Notes: generated by a model from the letters alone, not told the origin. A stretch of DNA of 64,000 bases from Mycobacterium sp. 050128 (GCF_036409155.1 NZ_JAZGLW010000001.1:2356001-2420000); one strand, 5' to 3'; positions 35,345 through 44,645 are shown, counted from the first letter of the stretch. Numbers and translations: made by a program.

Positions 35345-35629
35345 GTGCCCAAGGGATACGTCATCCTCACCGAGGCCATCAAGGACCCAGAGGGTATGAA
35401 GGCCTACGGTAAGGCCGCCGGCTCGGCGATGAGCGGCGCCACCATTCTCGCGGTGGACACCGCGCCGACAGTCATCGAGGGCGACTGGCACGGCGACCAG
35501 ACCGTCGTGCTGGAGTTCGAATCCGTCGACGCCGCCCGCGCCTGGTACGAATCCGAGGGCTACCAGAAGGCTGCCAAACTGCGCCAGGCGGCCGCCGACT
35601 GCAACGCGGTCATCCTCTCCGGATTCTGA
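35345..35629 (+). CDS. DUF1330-like protein
   Basis: A 94-residue protein of the dimeric alpha/beta-barrel DUF1330 type: PKGYVILTEAIKDPEGMKAY at the start, then VVLEFESVDAARAWYESEGY and a final YQKAAKLRQAAADCNAVI. The family has no firmly assigned function. GTG start with AAGGAG upstream. It follows the ferredoxin gene by 29 bp in the same direction and is likely part of the P450 operon. Confidence 0.87.
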   Translation: MPKGYVILTEAIKDPEGMKAYGKAAGSAMSGATILAVDTAPTVIEGDWHGDQTVVLEFESVDAARAWYESEGYQKAAKLRQAAADCNAVILSGF

Positions 35630-35632
35630 CCG

Positions 35633-35833
35633 CTACTCTCCGACGATCGCGATTGCCTGCCGAGGGCATTGACGGACGGCCTCGCGCACGTCCGCCTCGT
35701 TCTCCGGGGTGACTTCTTCGGTGTGAACGGTCAGCATGTCGTCATCGCCGAGCTCAAAAATGTCGGGGTTGATGCCCATGCAGACACCGTTGCTCTCGCA
35801 GAGTCCCCAATCGACCTCGATTTTCCTCGCCAT
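35633..35833 (-). CDS. small [3Fe-4S]-type ferredoxin
   Basis: A 66-residue ferredoxin with C-E-S-N-G-V-C near residues 12-18 and RQCPRQAI near the C-terminus. I chose the ATG that begins MARKIEVDW, with AAGGGGG upstream. It lies 10 bp downstream of the P450 gene at 35844 and forms a P450-ferredoxin pair with it, back to back with the DUF1330 gene. Confidence 0.92.
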   Translation of the reverse strand: MARKIEVDWGLCESNGVCMGINPDIFELGDDDMLTVHTEEVTPENEADVREAVRQCPRQAIAIVGE

Positions 35834-35843
35834 CGCGGCCCCC

Positions 35844-37055
35844 TTATCGAAGGACTTTGACGGGCACGCTCTTCCAGCCCGCAACGTTTTGCATGTTTAC
35901 CCGCTTGCACCCCGACCAGTCCACCTCGTAGCGCGGCATGAAGTCCAGCAATCGCTCCAGCGCGATCCTGCTTTCCAAGCGGGCCAGAGCGGCACCGAGG
36001 CAGCTGTGAATGCCATATCCCAGGCCGAGATGTTGCGCCTCGGTCTGGTCGCGCTCGATGTCGAACGTGTCGGCGTCGGTGAAAGCATCGCTGTCGCGGT
36101 TGGCCGATGCTCCGCACAGGAATACCGGCTTGAAGGGGGGAATCACGCCGCCGCTGACATGTGCCTCTTTGAGGGTGTAGCGGACGTTGTATTGCACCGG
36201 CCCCTCGTAGCGCAATAACTCTTCGACCGCCCCCGGGATCTTCTCGCGGTCGTCCTGCAGCTTTTGCCACTGGTCGGGGTGCCGGGCGAAGATGACTGCC
36301 GCGTTGCCCATCAGTTTGGTGACGGTCTCGGCGCCGGCGCCGCCCAGAAGGGTTGCGAACCCGCAGATCTCGATGTCGTCGAGTTTGCGGGGCGGACCGT
36401 CTTCGGTGGGGATCTCGGCCGCGATCAACCTGCTGATCATGTCGTCCTGTGGGTCCGCACGCCGCTGTTGAATCAGACCGTAGTAATACATCGCGGTCTC
36501 GATATTGGCCTGCATTCCGGCCTCGCTGACCTCGATCTGTCCGGGTTCGTGATGCAGGCTGGTGTCGATCCAGTGCCGCACCTGCTGGCGGTATTCCTCC
36601 GGCACGCCGGCCATCCGGGTGATGACCTCGACCGGGAACGGCCCGGAGAAGTCTTGCACCACATCGAAGTTCTCCGGATCGCAGGCGCCCAGGTACTTGT
36701 CGACCACCTCGATGATCGTTTCGCGCTGCGATTGGACGGCCCGAGGCGTGAACGCCTTGTTGAGCAGGCTGCGCATGTGCCGGTGGTCGGGCGGGTCCAT
36801 GAAGATGATCGACCGTTGCTCCGGCGAGACTCCCCGGCGCACCATCGCCAGATCGCAGCCGCGCGCCGAGGAGTACGTCTCGAAGTCTTTGAAAGCCGCC
36901 GCCACGTCAACATGGCGGGTCAGCGCGTAGAAGTCCTCTTTCTCGTCGTAGTACAACGGCGCGTCCTCGCGCATCCGCGCATAGATCTCGAACGGATTGT
37001 TGTAATAGTCGTCGGAGTACGGATCGAAGAGAACTTTCGGTTTTGTCACTGACAT
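35844..37055 (-). CDS. cytochrome P450
   Basis: A 403-residue P450 with GGAGAETVT in the I-helix (E243/T244), ExxR at E279/R282 and the heme loop LGLGYGIHSCLG, where the axial Cys is 352 and the first Phe of the usual FGxG is Leu. Its N-terminal third resembles the deleted P450 at 17102. The ferredoxin at 35633 follows. A cluster of TAACG-type half repeats lies in the short upstream region. Confidence 0.94.
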   Translation of the reverse strand: MSVTKPKVLFDPYSDDYYNNPFEIYARMREDAPLYYDEKEDFYALTRHVDVAAAFKDFETYSSARGCDLAMVRRGVSPEQRSIIFMDPPDHRHMRSLLNKAFTPRAVQSQRETIIEVVDKYLGACDPENFDVVQDFSGPFPVEVITRMAGVPEEYRQQVRHWIDTSLHHEPGQIEVSEAGMQANIETAMYYYGLIQQRRADPQDDMISRLIAAEIPTEDGPPRKLDDIEICGFATLLGGAGAETVTKLMGNAAVIFARHPDQWQKLQDDREKIPGAVEELLRYEGPVQYNVRYTLKEAHVSGGVIPPFKPVFLCGASANRDSDAFTDADTFDIERDQTEAQHLGLGYGIHSCLGAALARLESRIALERLLDFMPRYEVDWSGCKRVNMQNVAGWKSVPVKVLR

Positions 37056-37169
37056 GCTCCTCAGCGGCGAGGGTGGGGGCGGGCTGGAACCGTTACGATT
37101 GAATGCCTGACTGTAACGCTAACGGTAGCGCTTTCGTCGCGAACCGGGAAGAACCGAAGTGTCGACATG

Positions 37170-37979
37170 TCAAACCTTTCCGCCGACATCGAGGACTTCG
37201 ATGACGTCGTCGAGGGCGCCGAGGTCGCCACCCAGGTCCGCGGCGATGTCGCGCACGACGGCCACATCTTTTCCGACGAATTCCCCGGCCACCTCGATGA
37301 ACCCCGCGATCGAGCCGGTCGCGGCCACAATGTCGAGCACCCGGCTGGTGGCGCTGCCCTGCGCCAATGCGCCCAGCAGCGTCGATTCCGGAACGCCCAG
37401 GCGCTCGCCCAGCCGGATGGACTCGGCGAGCAGCCCGATGTGGCCGGCGAACAGTGCGTTGTTGACCAGCTTCACCGTCTGACCGGCGCCGCGCGGGCCG
37501 ACGTGCAGCACCGGGTCGCCGTAGCAGCCCAATACCGTTTGCAGTCGGGCCACGGTGTCACCCGTGCCGCCGACGAAGAGCGTGAGGGTGCCCGCCGCGA
37601 TGTCATGCGGGCCGCCGCTGACCGGCGCATCGACGACCTCGACATGGCCCGCCTGCGCCGCGACGGCCTCGATTGTTTTCGGGCTGGTCGTGGTGTGCAC
37701 CACCAGGGTCGAGCCCGCCGGCATGCCCGACAGCAGCGGGCTGTCCAGGCAGACCTGGCGCACCTGCTCGTCGGTGAAGACGCAGAGCACCACCACATCG
37801 GCCTGCGCGGCGGCGTCGGTCATCTCGTTCACCACGGTTGCGCCCAGCCGCTCGAGATCGTGGCGCTTCGCGTCATCCGTGGCATCGCGGACCAACACCC
37901 CGACGTCGTGGCCGGCCGCGGTGAGACGCGCCACCATCGCACGGCCCATCCGCCCGGCGCCGACGAACCCGACTTTCAC
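37170..37979 (-). CDS. beta-hydroxyacid dehydrogenase (HIBADH-like) 1
   Basis: A 269-residue NAD(P)-dependent enzyme of the 3-hydroxyisobutyrate dehydrogenase family: VGFVGAGRMGRAMVARL, the substrate-binding DAPVSGGPHDIAAGTL and the catalytic Lys in GAGQTVKLVNNAL. The start is GTG overlapping the upstream stop (GTGA). It is the last gene of a four-gene operon (41339 to 37170), just after a second enzyme of the same family with which it shares only moderate similarity. It may oxidise a hydroxyacid or reduce an imine or semialdehyde. Confidence 0.9.
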   Translation of the reverse strand: MKVGFVGAGRMGRAMVARLTAAGHDVGVLVRDATDDAKRHDLERLGATVVNEMTDAAAQADVVVLCVFTDEQVRQVCLDSPLLSGMPAGSTLVVHTTTSPKTIEAVAAQAGHVEVVDAPVSGGPHDIAAGTLTLFVGGTGDTVARLQTVLGCYGDPVLHVGPRGAGQTVKLVNNALFAGHIGLLAESIRLGERLGVPESTLLGALAQGSATSRVLDIVAATGSIAGFIEVAGEFVGKDVAVVRDIAADLGGDLGALDDVIEVLDVGGKV

Positions 37980-38791
37980 CTCGGGTGATCCATCAGTGTC
38001 AGCGCGGCGTCGGCCGCATCGAGGACGGCGCCCCCGCGAGCGGCGGCCGCCTCGGCGAGGTCGACGATCAGCCGCACGTCCTTCTGCAGCAACGTGCCTG
38101 CCACGCCGGCCAACCGGTCCAGGCCGTCGCTTCCGCCAATGACATTGAGTGCGAAGCTGTTTCCGCTGCTGCGTGAGACGACTTCGACGAGCCGCTCCGC
38201 TGCGACGCCGAGCGACTGCGCCAGCGAAAGCGCGGTGGCCGCGGTTCCCAGGTTCGCGGTGAACAGCAGATTGTTGAGCAGCTTGGTGGTTTGGCCGGTG
38301 CCCAGTTCGCCGAGGTGGACGACGGGATCGCCATAGGTTTCGAAGACGGGACGGCAGCGCTCGACGGCGTCGGTTTCACCGCCGACCATCACCATCAAAC
38401 GTCCCTCGGCGGCGGCCGGACCGCCGCCGCTGACCGGGGCGTCGAGCAACGAAACACCCTTACTGCCAACCTTTTTCGCGAGCGACTTGCAGGTGTTGGG
38501 GTGCACGGTGCTGTGTACCGCGATCACACTGCCCGACTTGAGGCCCGCGAGCAACCCCTGTTCACCGGTGGCGATTTCCTCGATGTCGGCCTCGCCGACC
38601 ACGCAGAGGCAGACCAGATCGCTGGCCGCGGCGAGTTCGGCCGGTGACGACGCGATTTCCGCCGAGGTGTCGGCGAACGGCTCAACCGTTGCGGGCCGGC
38701 GCGCCCAGAGCGTGGTCGCGAAGCCGCCTTCGACGATCCGCCGGGCCATGGGGCCACCCTGGCTGCCCAAGCCGATGAATCCGACTCTCAT
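37976..38791 (-). CDS. beta-hydroxyacid dehydrogenase (HIBADH-like) 2
   Basis: A 271-residue relative of the 3-hydroxyisobutyrate dehydrogenases: VGFIGLGSQGGPMARR at the N-terminus, DAPVSGGGPAAAEGRL in the substrate site and the Lys of GTGQTTKLLNNLLF. The second Gly-rich turn reads GSQG where GNMG is usual. The ATG at 38791 overlaps the preceding hydrolase stop (ATGA). Neighbouring paralogues suggest consecutive steps or a heteromeric enzyme. Confidence 0.9.
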   Translation of the reverse strand: MRVGFIGLGSQGGPMARRIVEGGFATTLWARRPATVEPFADTSAEIASSPAELAAASDLVCLCVVGEADIEEIATGEQGLLAGLKSGSVIAVHSTVHPNTCKSLAKKVGSKGVSLLDAPVSGGGPAAAEGRLMVMVGGETDAVERCRPVFETYGDPVVHLGELGTGQTTKLLNNLLFTANLGTAATALSLAQSLGVAAERLVEVVSRSSGNSFALNVIGGSDGLDRLAGVAGTLLQKDVRLIVDLAEAAAARGGAVLDAADAALTLMDHPR

Positions 38792-39678
38792 CCGGCGGCC
38801 TCCCCGTCCGCTGAACGTGCGGCCACACACTCGTCGGCGAACCCGAGAACCTTCGCGTGGTATTGCGGGGCGGAGTGGCCGAGGCTGATGTTGTGGCCCG
38901 CGTTAGGTTGCCGGTGCACGGTGAAGCGCGGCACGCCGGAGAACATCGAGATGATCTCCTGCACCGCCGAATCGTCGGTCTGCCAGACCTTTTCGTGCTC
39001 GGCGATACTGAATTGCACCGGCACCCGGACGGCGGGGGCCAGCGTGGGGAAGGTTTGACGGGCCCAGTCCGACACCATCTGGTCCTCGTAGGAGGGAGCG
39101 GATGGGGACACCGTCGCGCCGCCGAGGACCTCGGGCGGATACATGGTCTCCGGGCTCCACAGCAGGTCGCGCATGCCCGACGGGCGGCGTTCTCGCGTCG
39201 CTGTCTTGAGTATTTCTTTGGCCGCGGGGTGATAGTGCCGGCCGGTTCCGGCCAACTCGATGCCGAGCAGATCGGCGCCGCGCTCGTCGGCAGCCATCCG
39301 TATCGTCAGCTCGCAGCCGCCCGAATGGCCCATCACGAACAGACCTGCGCCGCTTGGTCGTTCGCCGATGATGCGTTCGACCGCACCATATGCCAGGTTG
39401 ACGCGCTGGTCGCCCTCGGCCATCGCCTCGGGGTAGGGCGCCGAACTGCCGTAGCCGGGCCGGTCGAGCGCCACCACGGTGAATCCCGCCGCCGCGCCGG
39501 TGCGAAGGAACGAGTACGACGGATGGCCGGGGCAGTCGAAATAGACCGCGGTGGTGCCGCCGCCGTGGATGGCCACGATCACGGCCTTGGGATCAGGGGC
39601 TTCGGCGACCACCGCCGACATCGGCACCCCGTCGACGATCACCAGCCGGGGTCGCGGAGTCGGCGCGGCATCGCTCAT
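38788..39678 (-). CDS. alpha/beta hydrolase
   Basis: A 296-residue alpha/beta hydrolase with an HGGG oxyanion segment (AIHGGGTTAVYF), the nucleophile elbow GHSGG and the catalytic His in PNAGHNISLGHS. The acid is probably the Glu or Asp near SIAEHEKVW. The start is ATG at 39678, overlapping the stop of the DUF35-thiolase fusion (ATGA). The hydrolase could cleave an ester or a CoA thioester made by its neighbours. Confidence 0.88.
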   Translation of the reverse strand: MSDAAPTPRPRLVIVDGVPMSAVVAEAPDPKAVIVAIHGGGTTAVYFDCPGHPSYSFLRTGAAAGFTVVALDRPGYGSSAPYPEAMAEGDQRVNLAYGAVERIIGERPSGAGLFVMGHSGGCELTIRMAADERGADLLGIELAGTGRHYHPAAKEILKTATRERRPSGMRDLLWSPETMYPPEVLGGATVSPSAPSYEDQMVSDWARQTFPTLAPAVRVPVQFSIAEHEKVWQTDDSAVQEIISMFSGVPRFTVHRQPNAGHNISLGHSAPQYHAKVLGFADECVAARSADGEAAG

Positions 39679-41339
39679 GTGTCGGCCCGCAGCAGGAGCA
39701 CCCCGCTGGGAGTGAGGCCGCCGCTGCTGACCACACCGACCCGGGCATCGGCGACCTGACGGTCGCCCGCCTCGCCGCGCAGCTGGGTGATCGCCTCGTG
39801 CATCAGGCCCATGCCGTGGGTGCGGCCATGCGACAGTTGGCCGCCGTGGGTGTTGAGCGGCAACTGCCCGTCGCGCGCGATGTTCTTGCCGCCGTCCAGA
39901 AAGTCCTTGGCCTCGCCGATTCCGCAGAAGCCCAGCGCCTCGATCCAGGTCAGGCAGTTGAACGAAAACCCGTCGTACAGCTCGGCGACGTCGACGTCGG
40001 CAGGTCGCAGCGAGGTGCGCGTCCACACGTGTGCCGCCTGACCCAGCGCCTGCGGCTCGTGGGTCAAAGTGCTTTGGTCCCAGTCGAGTCGCTCGACGAT
40101 CTGCGTTCCGACCGCCTCGACCAGGACCGGGGGCTTGGCCATATCACGGGCCGCATCGACGGCGGAGACGATCACGGCGATCGCGCCGTCGCACGGCACG
40201 TCGCAGTCGTAGAGGCCGAACGGTGTGGTGATGGGCCGCGCGTTGAGGTAGTCGTCCATCGTCATCGGGGTCCGGTAGATGGCCGTGGGGTTGAGCTCGG
40301 CGTTGGCCCGCTGGTTCAACGCGATCCAGCCCAGCGTTTCTTTGGTGGTGCCGTATCGGTGGAAGTGCCGCTGGGCGTTCATCGCCAAGGTGTGCGCTGC
40401 CGAGGTGGCGCCGAATGGCATCTGCCAGCCCGACATCCGGCCCGCTGATCCCTGGGTCGGGGCGATCTTGCCCTGCTTCATCAGCTCGCCGTTGGTGGCT
40501 TCCCACAGCGTCCGGAAGCAGAGCACGTGACGCGCCAGCCCGCAGGCGACCGCGAGCATCGCGGCGATCACCGATCCGCCCGGGCCGAACGTCTCCATCG
40601 CGCCGTTGTGCCAGGTCGGCCGAATGCCCAGCGCGCCCTCGAGAGCGGTGACCCCGCCCTCCCCGAATCCGCCGACGTTGAGCGCGCCGGGGTAGGTGGA
40701 CAGTCCGTCGATGTCGGCATAGGTCAGGCCGGCGTCGGCGATCGCGGCCTCACACGCCTGCACCGTCAGCGCCAGCGGCGGTTGCATCAGTCGCCGGCCG
40801 ATCGGTGACATGCCGATCCCGGTCAACGCGACCTTGTCTTCGAACTTGTCGGTGGTGAGCATCGGACGCACGTATTCGCCGAAGCGTTCCGGTGCGATCT
40901 CGTCGATCGGCAGCGGCGCGGGCTCGGCGTCGGGGATGGGCCGAAACAGCGGAAACCACACGTCCTCGACATGCTCGAAGACGACCTCGACCTGTTGACC
41001 GAGCTCGAGCTGATCGGGCTCGCAGTCCACGATGTTTGTGGTCAATCGCACCCGCGGGTCCTCGGCGATCGCAACCTGCGCGATCACGTAGGGCGCGACC
41101 AGCCCGGGCAGGCTGAACCGCTCGTTGATGGTGAAGCCGGCCAGCGTCGCCCGGCCGGAAACCGCGCGCACCCCGATATCCAACGACCGGCAATAACGGC
41201 ACACCGGCGCCGGCGGATGGATCAGGGATTCGCAGGCCTTACATTCCTGCAGTCGTAGCTTTCCGTCGGCACCCGAGGTCCAGAAAAACTCGTTCTCCTG
41301 CGTGACCAGGGGCAATGGGCGGCCCGGTGCTGCTGACAC
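39675..41339 (-). CDS. fused DUF35 Zn-ribbon/OB-fold and thiolase-like (SCP-x/Ltp) protein
   Basis: A 554-residue protein. Residues 1-150 are a DUF35 module with a zinc ribbon C33-x2-C36...C47-x2-C50 and an OB fold. The rest is a thiolase-superfamily lipid-transfer (SCP-x/Ltp) domain that begins near VALTGIGMSPIGRRL and ends in NTHGGQLSHGRTHGMGLMHE. The usual nucleophilic Cys of thiolases is not seen at its place, while AELYDGFSFN matches the Tyr-containing block of Ltp2-type aldolases. In steroid side-chain degradation a separate DUF35 protein supports Ltp2; here both are one chain. The start is GTG at 41339 because GGAGGTGAC precedes it. Confidence 0.9.
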   Translation of the reverse strand: MSAAPGRPLPLVTQENEFFWTSGADGKLRLQECKACESLIHPPAPVCRYCRSLDIGVRAVSGRATLAGFTINERFSLPGLVAPYVIAQVAIAEDPRVRLTTNIVDCEPDQLELGQQVEVVFEHVEDVWFPLFRPIPDAEPAPLPIDEIAPERFGEYVRPMLTTDKFEDKVALTGIGMSPIGRRLMQPPLALTVQACEAAIADAGLTYADIDGLSTYPGALNVGGFGEGGVTALEGALGIRPTWHNGAMETFGPGGSVIAAMLAVACGLARHVLCFRTLWEATNGELMKQGKIAPTQGSAGRMSGWQMPFGATSAAHTLAMNAQRHFHRYGTTKETLGWIALNQRANAELNPTAIYRTPMTMDDYLNARPITTPFGLYDCDVPCDGAIAVIVSAVDAARDMAKPPVLVEAVGTQIVERLDWDQSTLTHEPQALGQAAHVWTRTSLRPADVDVAELYDGFSFNCLTWIEALGFCGIGEAKDFLDGGKNIARDGQLPLNTHGGQLSHGRTHGMGLMHEAITQLRGEAGDRQVADARVGVVSSGGLTPSGVLLLRADT

Positions 41340-41467
41340 GTCACCTCCGGTGCGCCGAACGACCAATTCGGTAGGGCCGTTATACGAATCGGAGAATTAC
41401 GTTATCACTGCCAAGCCGGCGTGATCCAGACGGCGTGGTCCGGCGGTAGGACGACGACCGCCGGCCG

Positions 41468-41812
41468 TCAGTACGGCACCCAGGCGCCGTCGAAATAGGC
41501 ACCCCACTGGTGAAAGCCGACGCTCCACATCGGATCGTTCGGTGACCACCACGGCCGTGGCGGTGGGGGCGGCACGTCTTGCCCGGCAAACGACGGCGCG
41601 TATGCCGGCGGGGCTACGTACCACGCGGGCGCCGGCGGCGGCGGTTTGCACTCGCCGGTCGCGTCGTTCCACGACATATTGGCGGACTGGCACTGCGCCC
41701 CGCCGATACCAGGCGCCGCGATCACCACAGCCGGCGTCGCGATCACCTCGACCGCCATTGCCCCGAAAACGACCGCAATGGCGGCGGTCAGGCGACGAAT
41801 AAACCACCCCAT
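41468..41812 (-). CDS. small secreted proline-rich protein
   Basis: A 114-residue protein with an N-terminal signal peptide (FIRRLTAAIAVVFGAMAVEV, then an Ala-rich region ending near AAPG). The mature part has one Cys pair (QCQSANMSWNDATGEC) and Pro-rich segments (PPPPAPAWYVAPPAYAP and PPPPPRPWW), with many Trp residues at the end. It resembles small secreted mycobacterial proteins of unknown function. The codon use and strand agree with a real gene, standing alone between two operons. Confidence 0.75.
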   Translation of the reverse strand: MGWFIRRLTAAIAVVFGAMAVEVIATPAVVIAAPGIGGAQCQSANMSWNDATGECKPPPPAPAWYVAPPAYAPSFAGQDVPPPPPRPWWSPNDPMWSVGFHQWGAYFDGAWVPY

Positions 41813-41997
41813 GGCGGGCCTCCTTTTGGAGCTGTTCTGGCCTCGGCTGGTTTCAGCTTATTCCGTTGATATCGCCACGACCACGTCGAACGACGTGCGG
41901 GCGATACAACAGCGAGCCCGGCCACCTGTCCCATGTCCGGTTGGCCGGAGTTATGCTGCCACCCGGCGTATCAAGTACTTCACATTGGGAGGACTTA

Positions 41998-42921
41998 TTG
42001 CTCGACGCGGAGAAGATCCTGATCACCGGGGCGACGGGCAAGATCGCGTTCCCCATCGCGCGCGCCCTGGCCCAAGCGGGGAACGAGGTGTGGGGCGCCG
42101 CTCGCTTGAGGGATCCCGCGGACCGGGAAAAACTCGTCGACGCCGCCATCTTGCCCATCGCGCTGGACATCAGCGCCGGCGACTTCTCCGGTCTACCTGA
42201 CGATTTCAGCTACGTATTTCACGCGGCCGTGGACCCTGGCGCGGAGGACTGGAACCGCTGCATCGAAACCAACGCACAGATGTCCGGCGAACTGCTGCAC
42301 CACTGCCGCACCGCCAAGGGATTCGTGTTCTGTTCCACCGGCTCGATTTACGCCTACCAGGGGCAGCGGCCGTTGACCGAATCCGATCCGCCGGGGGTGC
42401 CGCTGCGGGCGAACTACAGCATGTCCAAGGTTGCCGCCGAGGCGGTGTGTACGTGGATTGCCAAGCATTATCGGATCCCGCTCAGCATCATCCGGATCTG
42501 TTCGACGTACGGCCCCCAGGGCGGTGCGCCGGCCGACCGTCTCGATGCGATGTTGGCGGGCAAGCCAATTCGGCTGTATCCCGATAAGCCGAACAACTAC
42601 AACCCGATCTACGAAGACGACTATATCGAGCTCGGCATCCGCGCCATGGAAGTCGCCACCGTGCCGCCGGTCGTGGTGAACTGGGCCGGCAGCGAGACGG
42701 TCAGCGTCGAGGATTACTGCACGTTCATGGGCGAGCTGGTCGGCGTCGAGCCGATCTTCGAATACACCGACCAGGCACATCCGCCGCTATGGCCGGATGT
42801 CACTCACATGCACGACGTGCTCGGCCGCACCAAGGTGCCCTGGCGCGACGGCTTCCGGCGCATGATCGAGGCCCGTCACCCGGGAATCGCCCTGCCCCCG
42901 CATGATTCGACAACACCCTAA
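41998..42921 (+). CDS. NAD-dependent epimerase/dehydratase
   Basis: A 307-residue extended SDR with ILITGATGKIAFPIAR at the N-terminus, FCSTGSIYAY in the middle and YSMSK as the catalytic Tyr/Lys pair. Family members epimerise sugars, reduce or dehydrate substrates, or oxidise 3-beta-hydroxysteroids, and the substrate here is not clear. The start is the TTG at 41998 with GGGAGGACTTA before it; upstream codons in the frame have no ribosome site. It heads a plus-strand run with a hypothetical protein and an F420-type oxidoreductase. Confidence 0.88.
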   Translation: MLDAEKILITGATGKIAFPIARALAQAGNEVWGAARLRDPADREKLVDAAILPIALDISAGDFSGLPDDFSYVFHAAVDPGAEDWNRCIETNAQMSGELLHHCRTAKGFVFCSTGSIYAYQGQRPLTESDPPGVPLRANYSMSKVAAEAVCTWIAKHYRIPLSIIRICSTYGPQGGAPADRLDAMLAGKPIRLYPDKPNNYNPIYEDDYIELGIRAMEVATVPPVVVNWAGSETVSVEDYCTFMGELVGVEPIFEYTDQAHPPLWPDVTHMHDVLGRTKVPWRDGFRRMIEARHPGIALPPHDSTTP

Positions 42922-42932
42922 GGACGAACGCG

Positions 42933-43676
42933 ATGCAGCTTCCCGGCACGCCATCCGACGACGTCGCGGATATCCTCGCCGCCGGGCGTGGCGAGATCAC
43001 CACATTGTTCGTCTCGATGGCGACTCGTCATCCCGACGGAACCGATTCCGACTATCTGCGCTGGCACACCCTTGACCACCGTCCTGAGCAACACCGACTC
43101 GCCGCGGTGCGCGCCTCGATGCGGCTGGTGTCCACACCGGCCTGCCGCGCCGCGCGTGCGGTCAGCGGCGGCCCGTTGGACGCGGTCGATCACGTGATGA
43201 CGTACTTCTTCACCGATGCGGCGGGACTTCAGGGCTTCAACGAATTGTCAACGGCGCTGGGCAATGCCGGGCGCAAACTGTCCCTACTACCGCCGGTGGA
43301 GCGCGGTGTGTACGAAGTTCGCAGCCGTGCGGCGGCGCCGCGGGTCAAGATCGGGTCGGATGTGTTGCCCTGGCTGCCCGCGCGGGGTGCGTACGTGGTG
43401 GTCGAGCGGGGATCGGCGGCACCGAACCCGCTGGTCGAAGTCGACGGCGTCGCCGGCGTGTGGTCGGCGCTGTCGCGCCAGGTCGACGCGGGTCTGGCGA
43501 ACGCTCAAGGGAATCAGTCGATTACCTACTGCTTTCTCGACGACGACCCGGTCGCCACCGCGCAGCGGCTGCGACCAGTACTCCAGGTGCGTTGGGCCGA
43601 ATCGGACATCGAACCAGTTTTTGCCGCGCCGTTTTTCGCGGTAGTGCCGTACGAGTGGGATCGGTATGTCCCGTAG
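42933..43676 (+). CDS. hypothetical protein, possible dimeric alpha/beta-barrel
   Basis: A 247-residue protein. The two halves each show a short motif typical of EthD-like dimeric barrels, the clearest being YLRWHTLDHRPEQ in the first half, followed by a second domain-like segment from RSRAAAPRVKIG. No signal peptide is visible. I cannot name a function. AAGGAC precedes the ATG and the gene lies 11 bp after the epimerase gene and 12 bp before the LLM oxidoreductase gene, so it is a member of that operon. Confidence 0.75.
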   Translation: MQLPGTPSDDVADILAAGRGEITTLFVSMATRHPDGTDSDYLRWHTLDHRPEQHRLAAVRASMRLVSTPACRAARAVSGGPLDAVDHVMTYFFTDAAGLQGFNELSTALGNAGRKLSLLPPVERGVYEVRSRAAAPRVKIGSDVLPWLPARGAYVVVERGSAAPNPLVEVDGVAGVWSALSRQVDAGLANAQGNQSITYCFLDDDPVATAQRLRPVLQVRWAESDIEPVFAAPFFAVVPYEWDRYVP

Positions 43677-43688
43677 CGAGAGGGCCGC

Positions 43689-44645
43689 ATGCGCATCGGC
43701 TTGATGGTCGGCTCCGACAAGGAGCGCGCGCGTGCCGACCGGTTGGCCGGGCTGATCGCCGATGCTGTCGCGGCCGAAAACGACGGGTTCGCCTCTTTTT
43801 GGATGCCCCAGGTGCCCGGCTATCTCGATGCGATGACCGCCGTGACACTGATCGGGCAGGCGACCAAGCGCATCGAAATCGGGACGGCGGTCGTACCCAT
43901 CCAGACCCGCCATCCGATGATCATGGCGCAGCAAGCCCTGACCACCCAGATCGCGTGCGGCGGACGATTCACGCTGGGGATCGGACCGTCACATCATTGG
44001 ATCGTCAACGGCCAACTCGGATTGGACTACGACCGCCCGGTCCGCCTGACCCGCGACTACCTCGAGGTACTCGAAGCGTCGTTCGCCGGGCCGGGCACGG
44101 TCGCCGTCGACAACAACAGCTATCACGTCCACTCGCCGCTGGACGTCACCGACAGCTATGGGGTTCCAATTCTGTTGTCCGCGTTGGGTCCGACGATGCT
44201 GCGGCTTGCCGGCGAGCGAGCCGGCGGCACCGTGCTCTGGATGGCCGACGAGCGGGCGATCCGCGACCACGTCGTCCCGCGCATCGCCCAGGCGGCCAAC
44301 CGCGTCGGGCGGCCCGCCCCGCGTATCGTCGCCGGAGTTCCGGTCGCCCTGTGCGCCCACGACGCGGCAGACGAGGCTCGCGGTTACGCCAGCGAGGTGC
44401 TCGGGCACGCCGACTTCTCGCCGAACTATGTGCGACTGCTCGAACACGGCGATGCCCAGGACGTCGGTGACACCATGGCCGCGGGCGACGAATCCGCGAT
44501 CCTGGCCCGGCTGCGCCGCTATCGCGAAGCGGGCGCTACCGATCTGGCGGCGCGAATTGTCCTGCTGGGCAAGGACGCAACGCAACGGACCGAGTCGCGA
44601 CGCCGGACCCAGGAGTTTCTGTCGTCGCTGTGTCCGGCGTTGTGA
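43689..44645 (+). CDS. LLM class F420-dependent oxidoreductase
   Basis: A 318-residue luciferase-like monooxygenase-fold protein. It has the initial RIGLMVGS strand, FASFWMPQVPGYLDAM, IEIGTAVVPIQTRHPMIMA and FTLGIGPSHHW, the last being a typical cofactor-phosphate region of F420-dependent enzymes in mycobacteria. It would transfer a hydride with F420 or, less likely, FMN. The start ATG has GAGAGG upstream. It is the last gene of the epimerase operon and converges on the acyl-CoA dehydrogenase gene. Confidence 0.9.
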   Translation: MRIGLMVGSDKERARADRLAGLIADAVAAENDGFASFWMPQVPGYLDAMTAVTLIGQATKRIEIGTAVVPIQTRHPMIMAQQALTTQIACGGRFTLGIGPSHHWIVNGQLGLDYDRPVRLTRDYLEVLEASFAGPGTVAVDNNSYHVHSPLDVTDSYGVPILLSALGPTMLRLAGERAGGTVLWMADERAIRDHVVPRIAQAANRVGRPAPRIVAGVPVALCAHDAADEARGYASEVLGHADFSPNYVRLLEHGDAQDVGDTMAAGDESAILARLRRYREAGATDLAARIVLLGKDATQRTESRRRTQEFLSSLCPAL

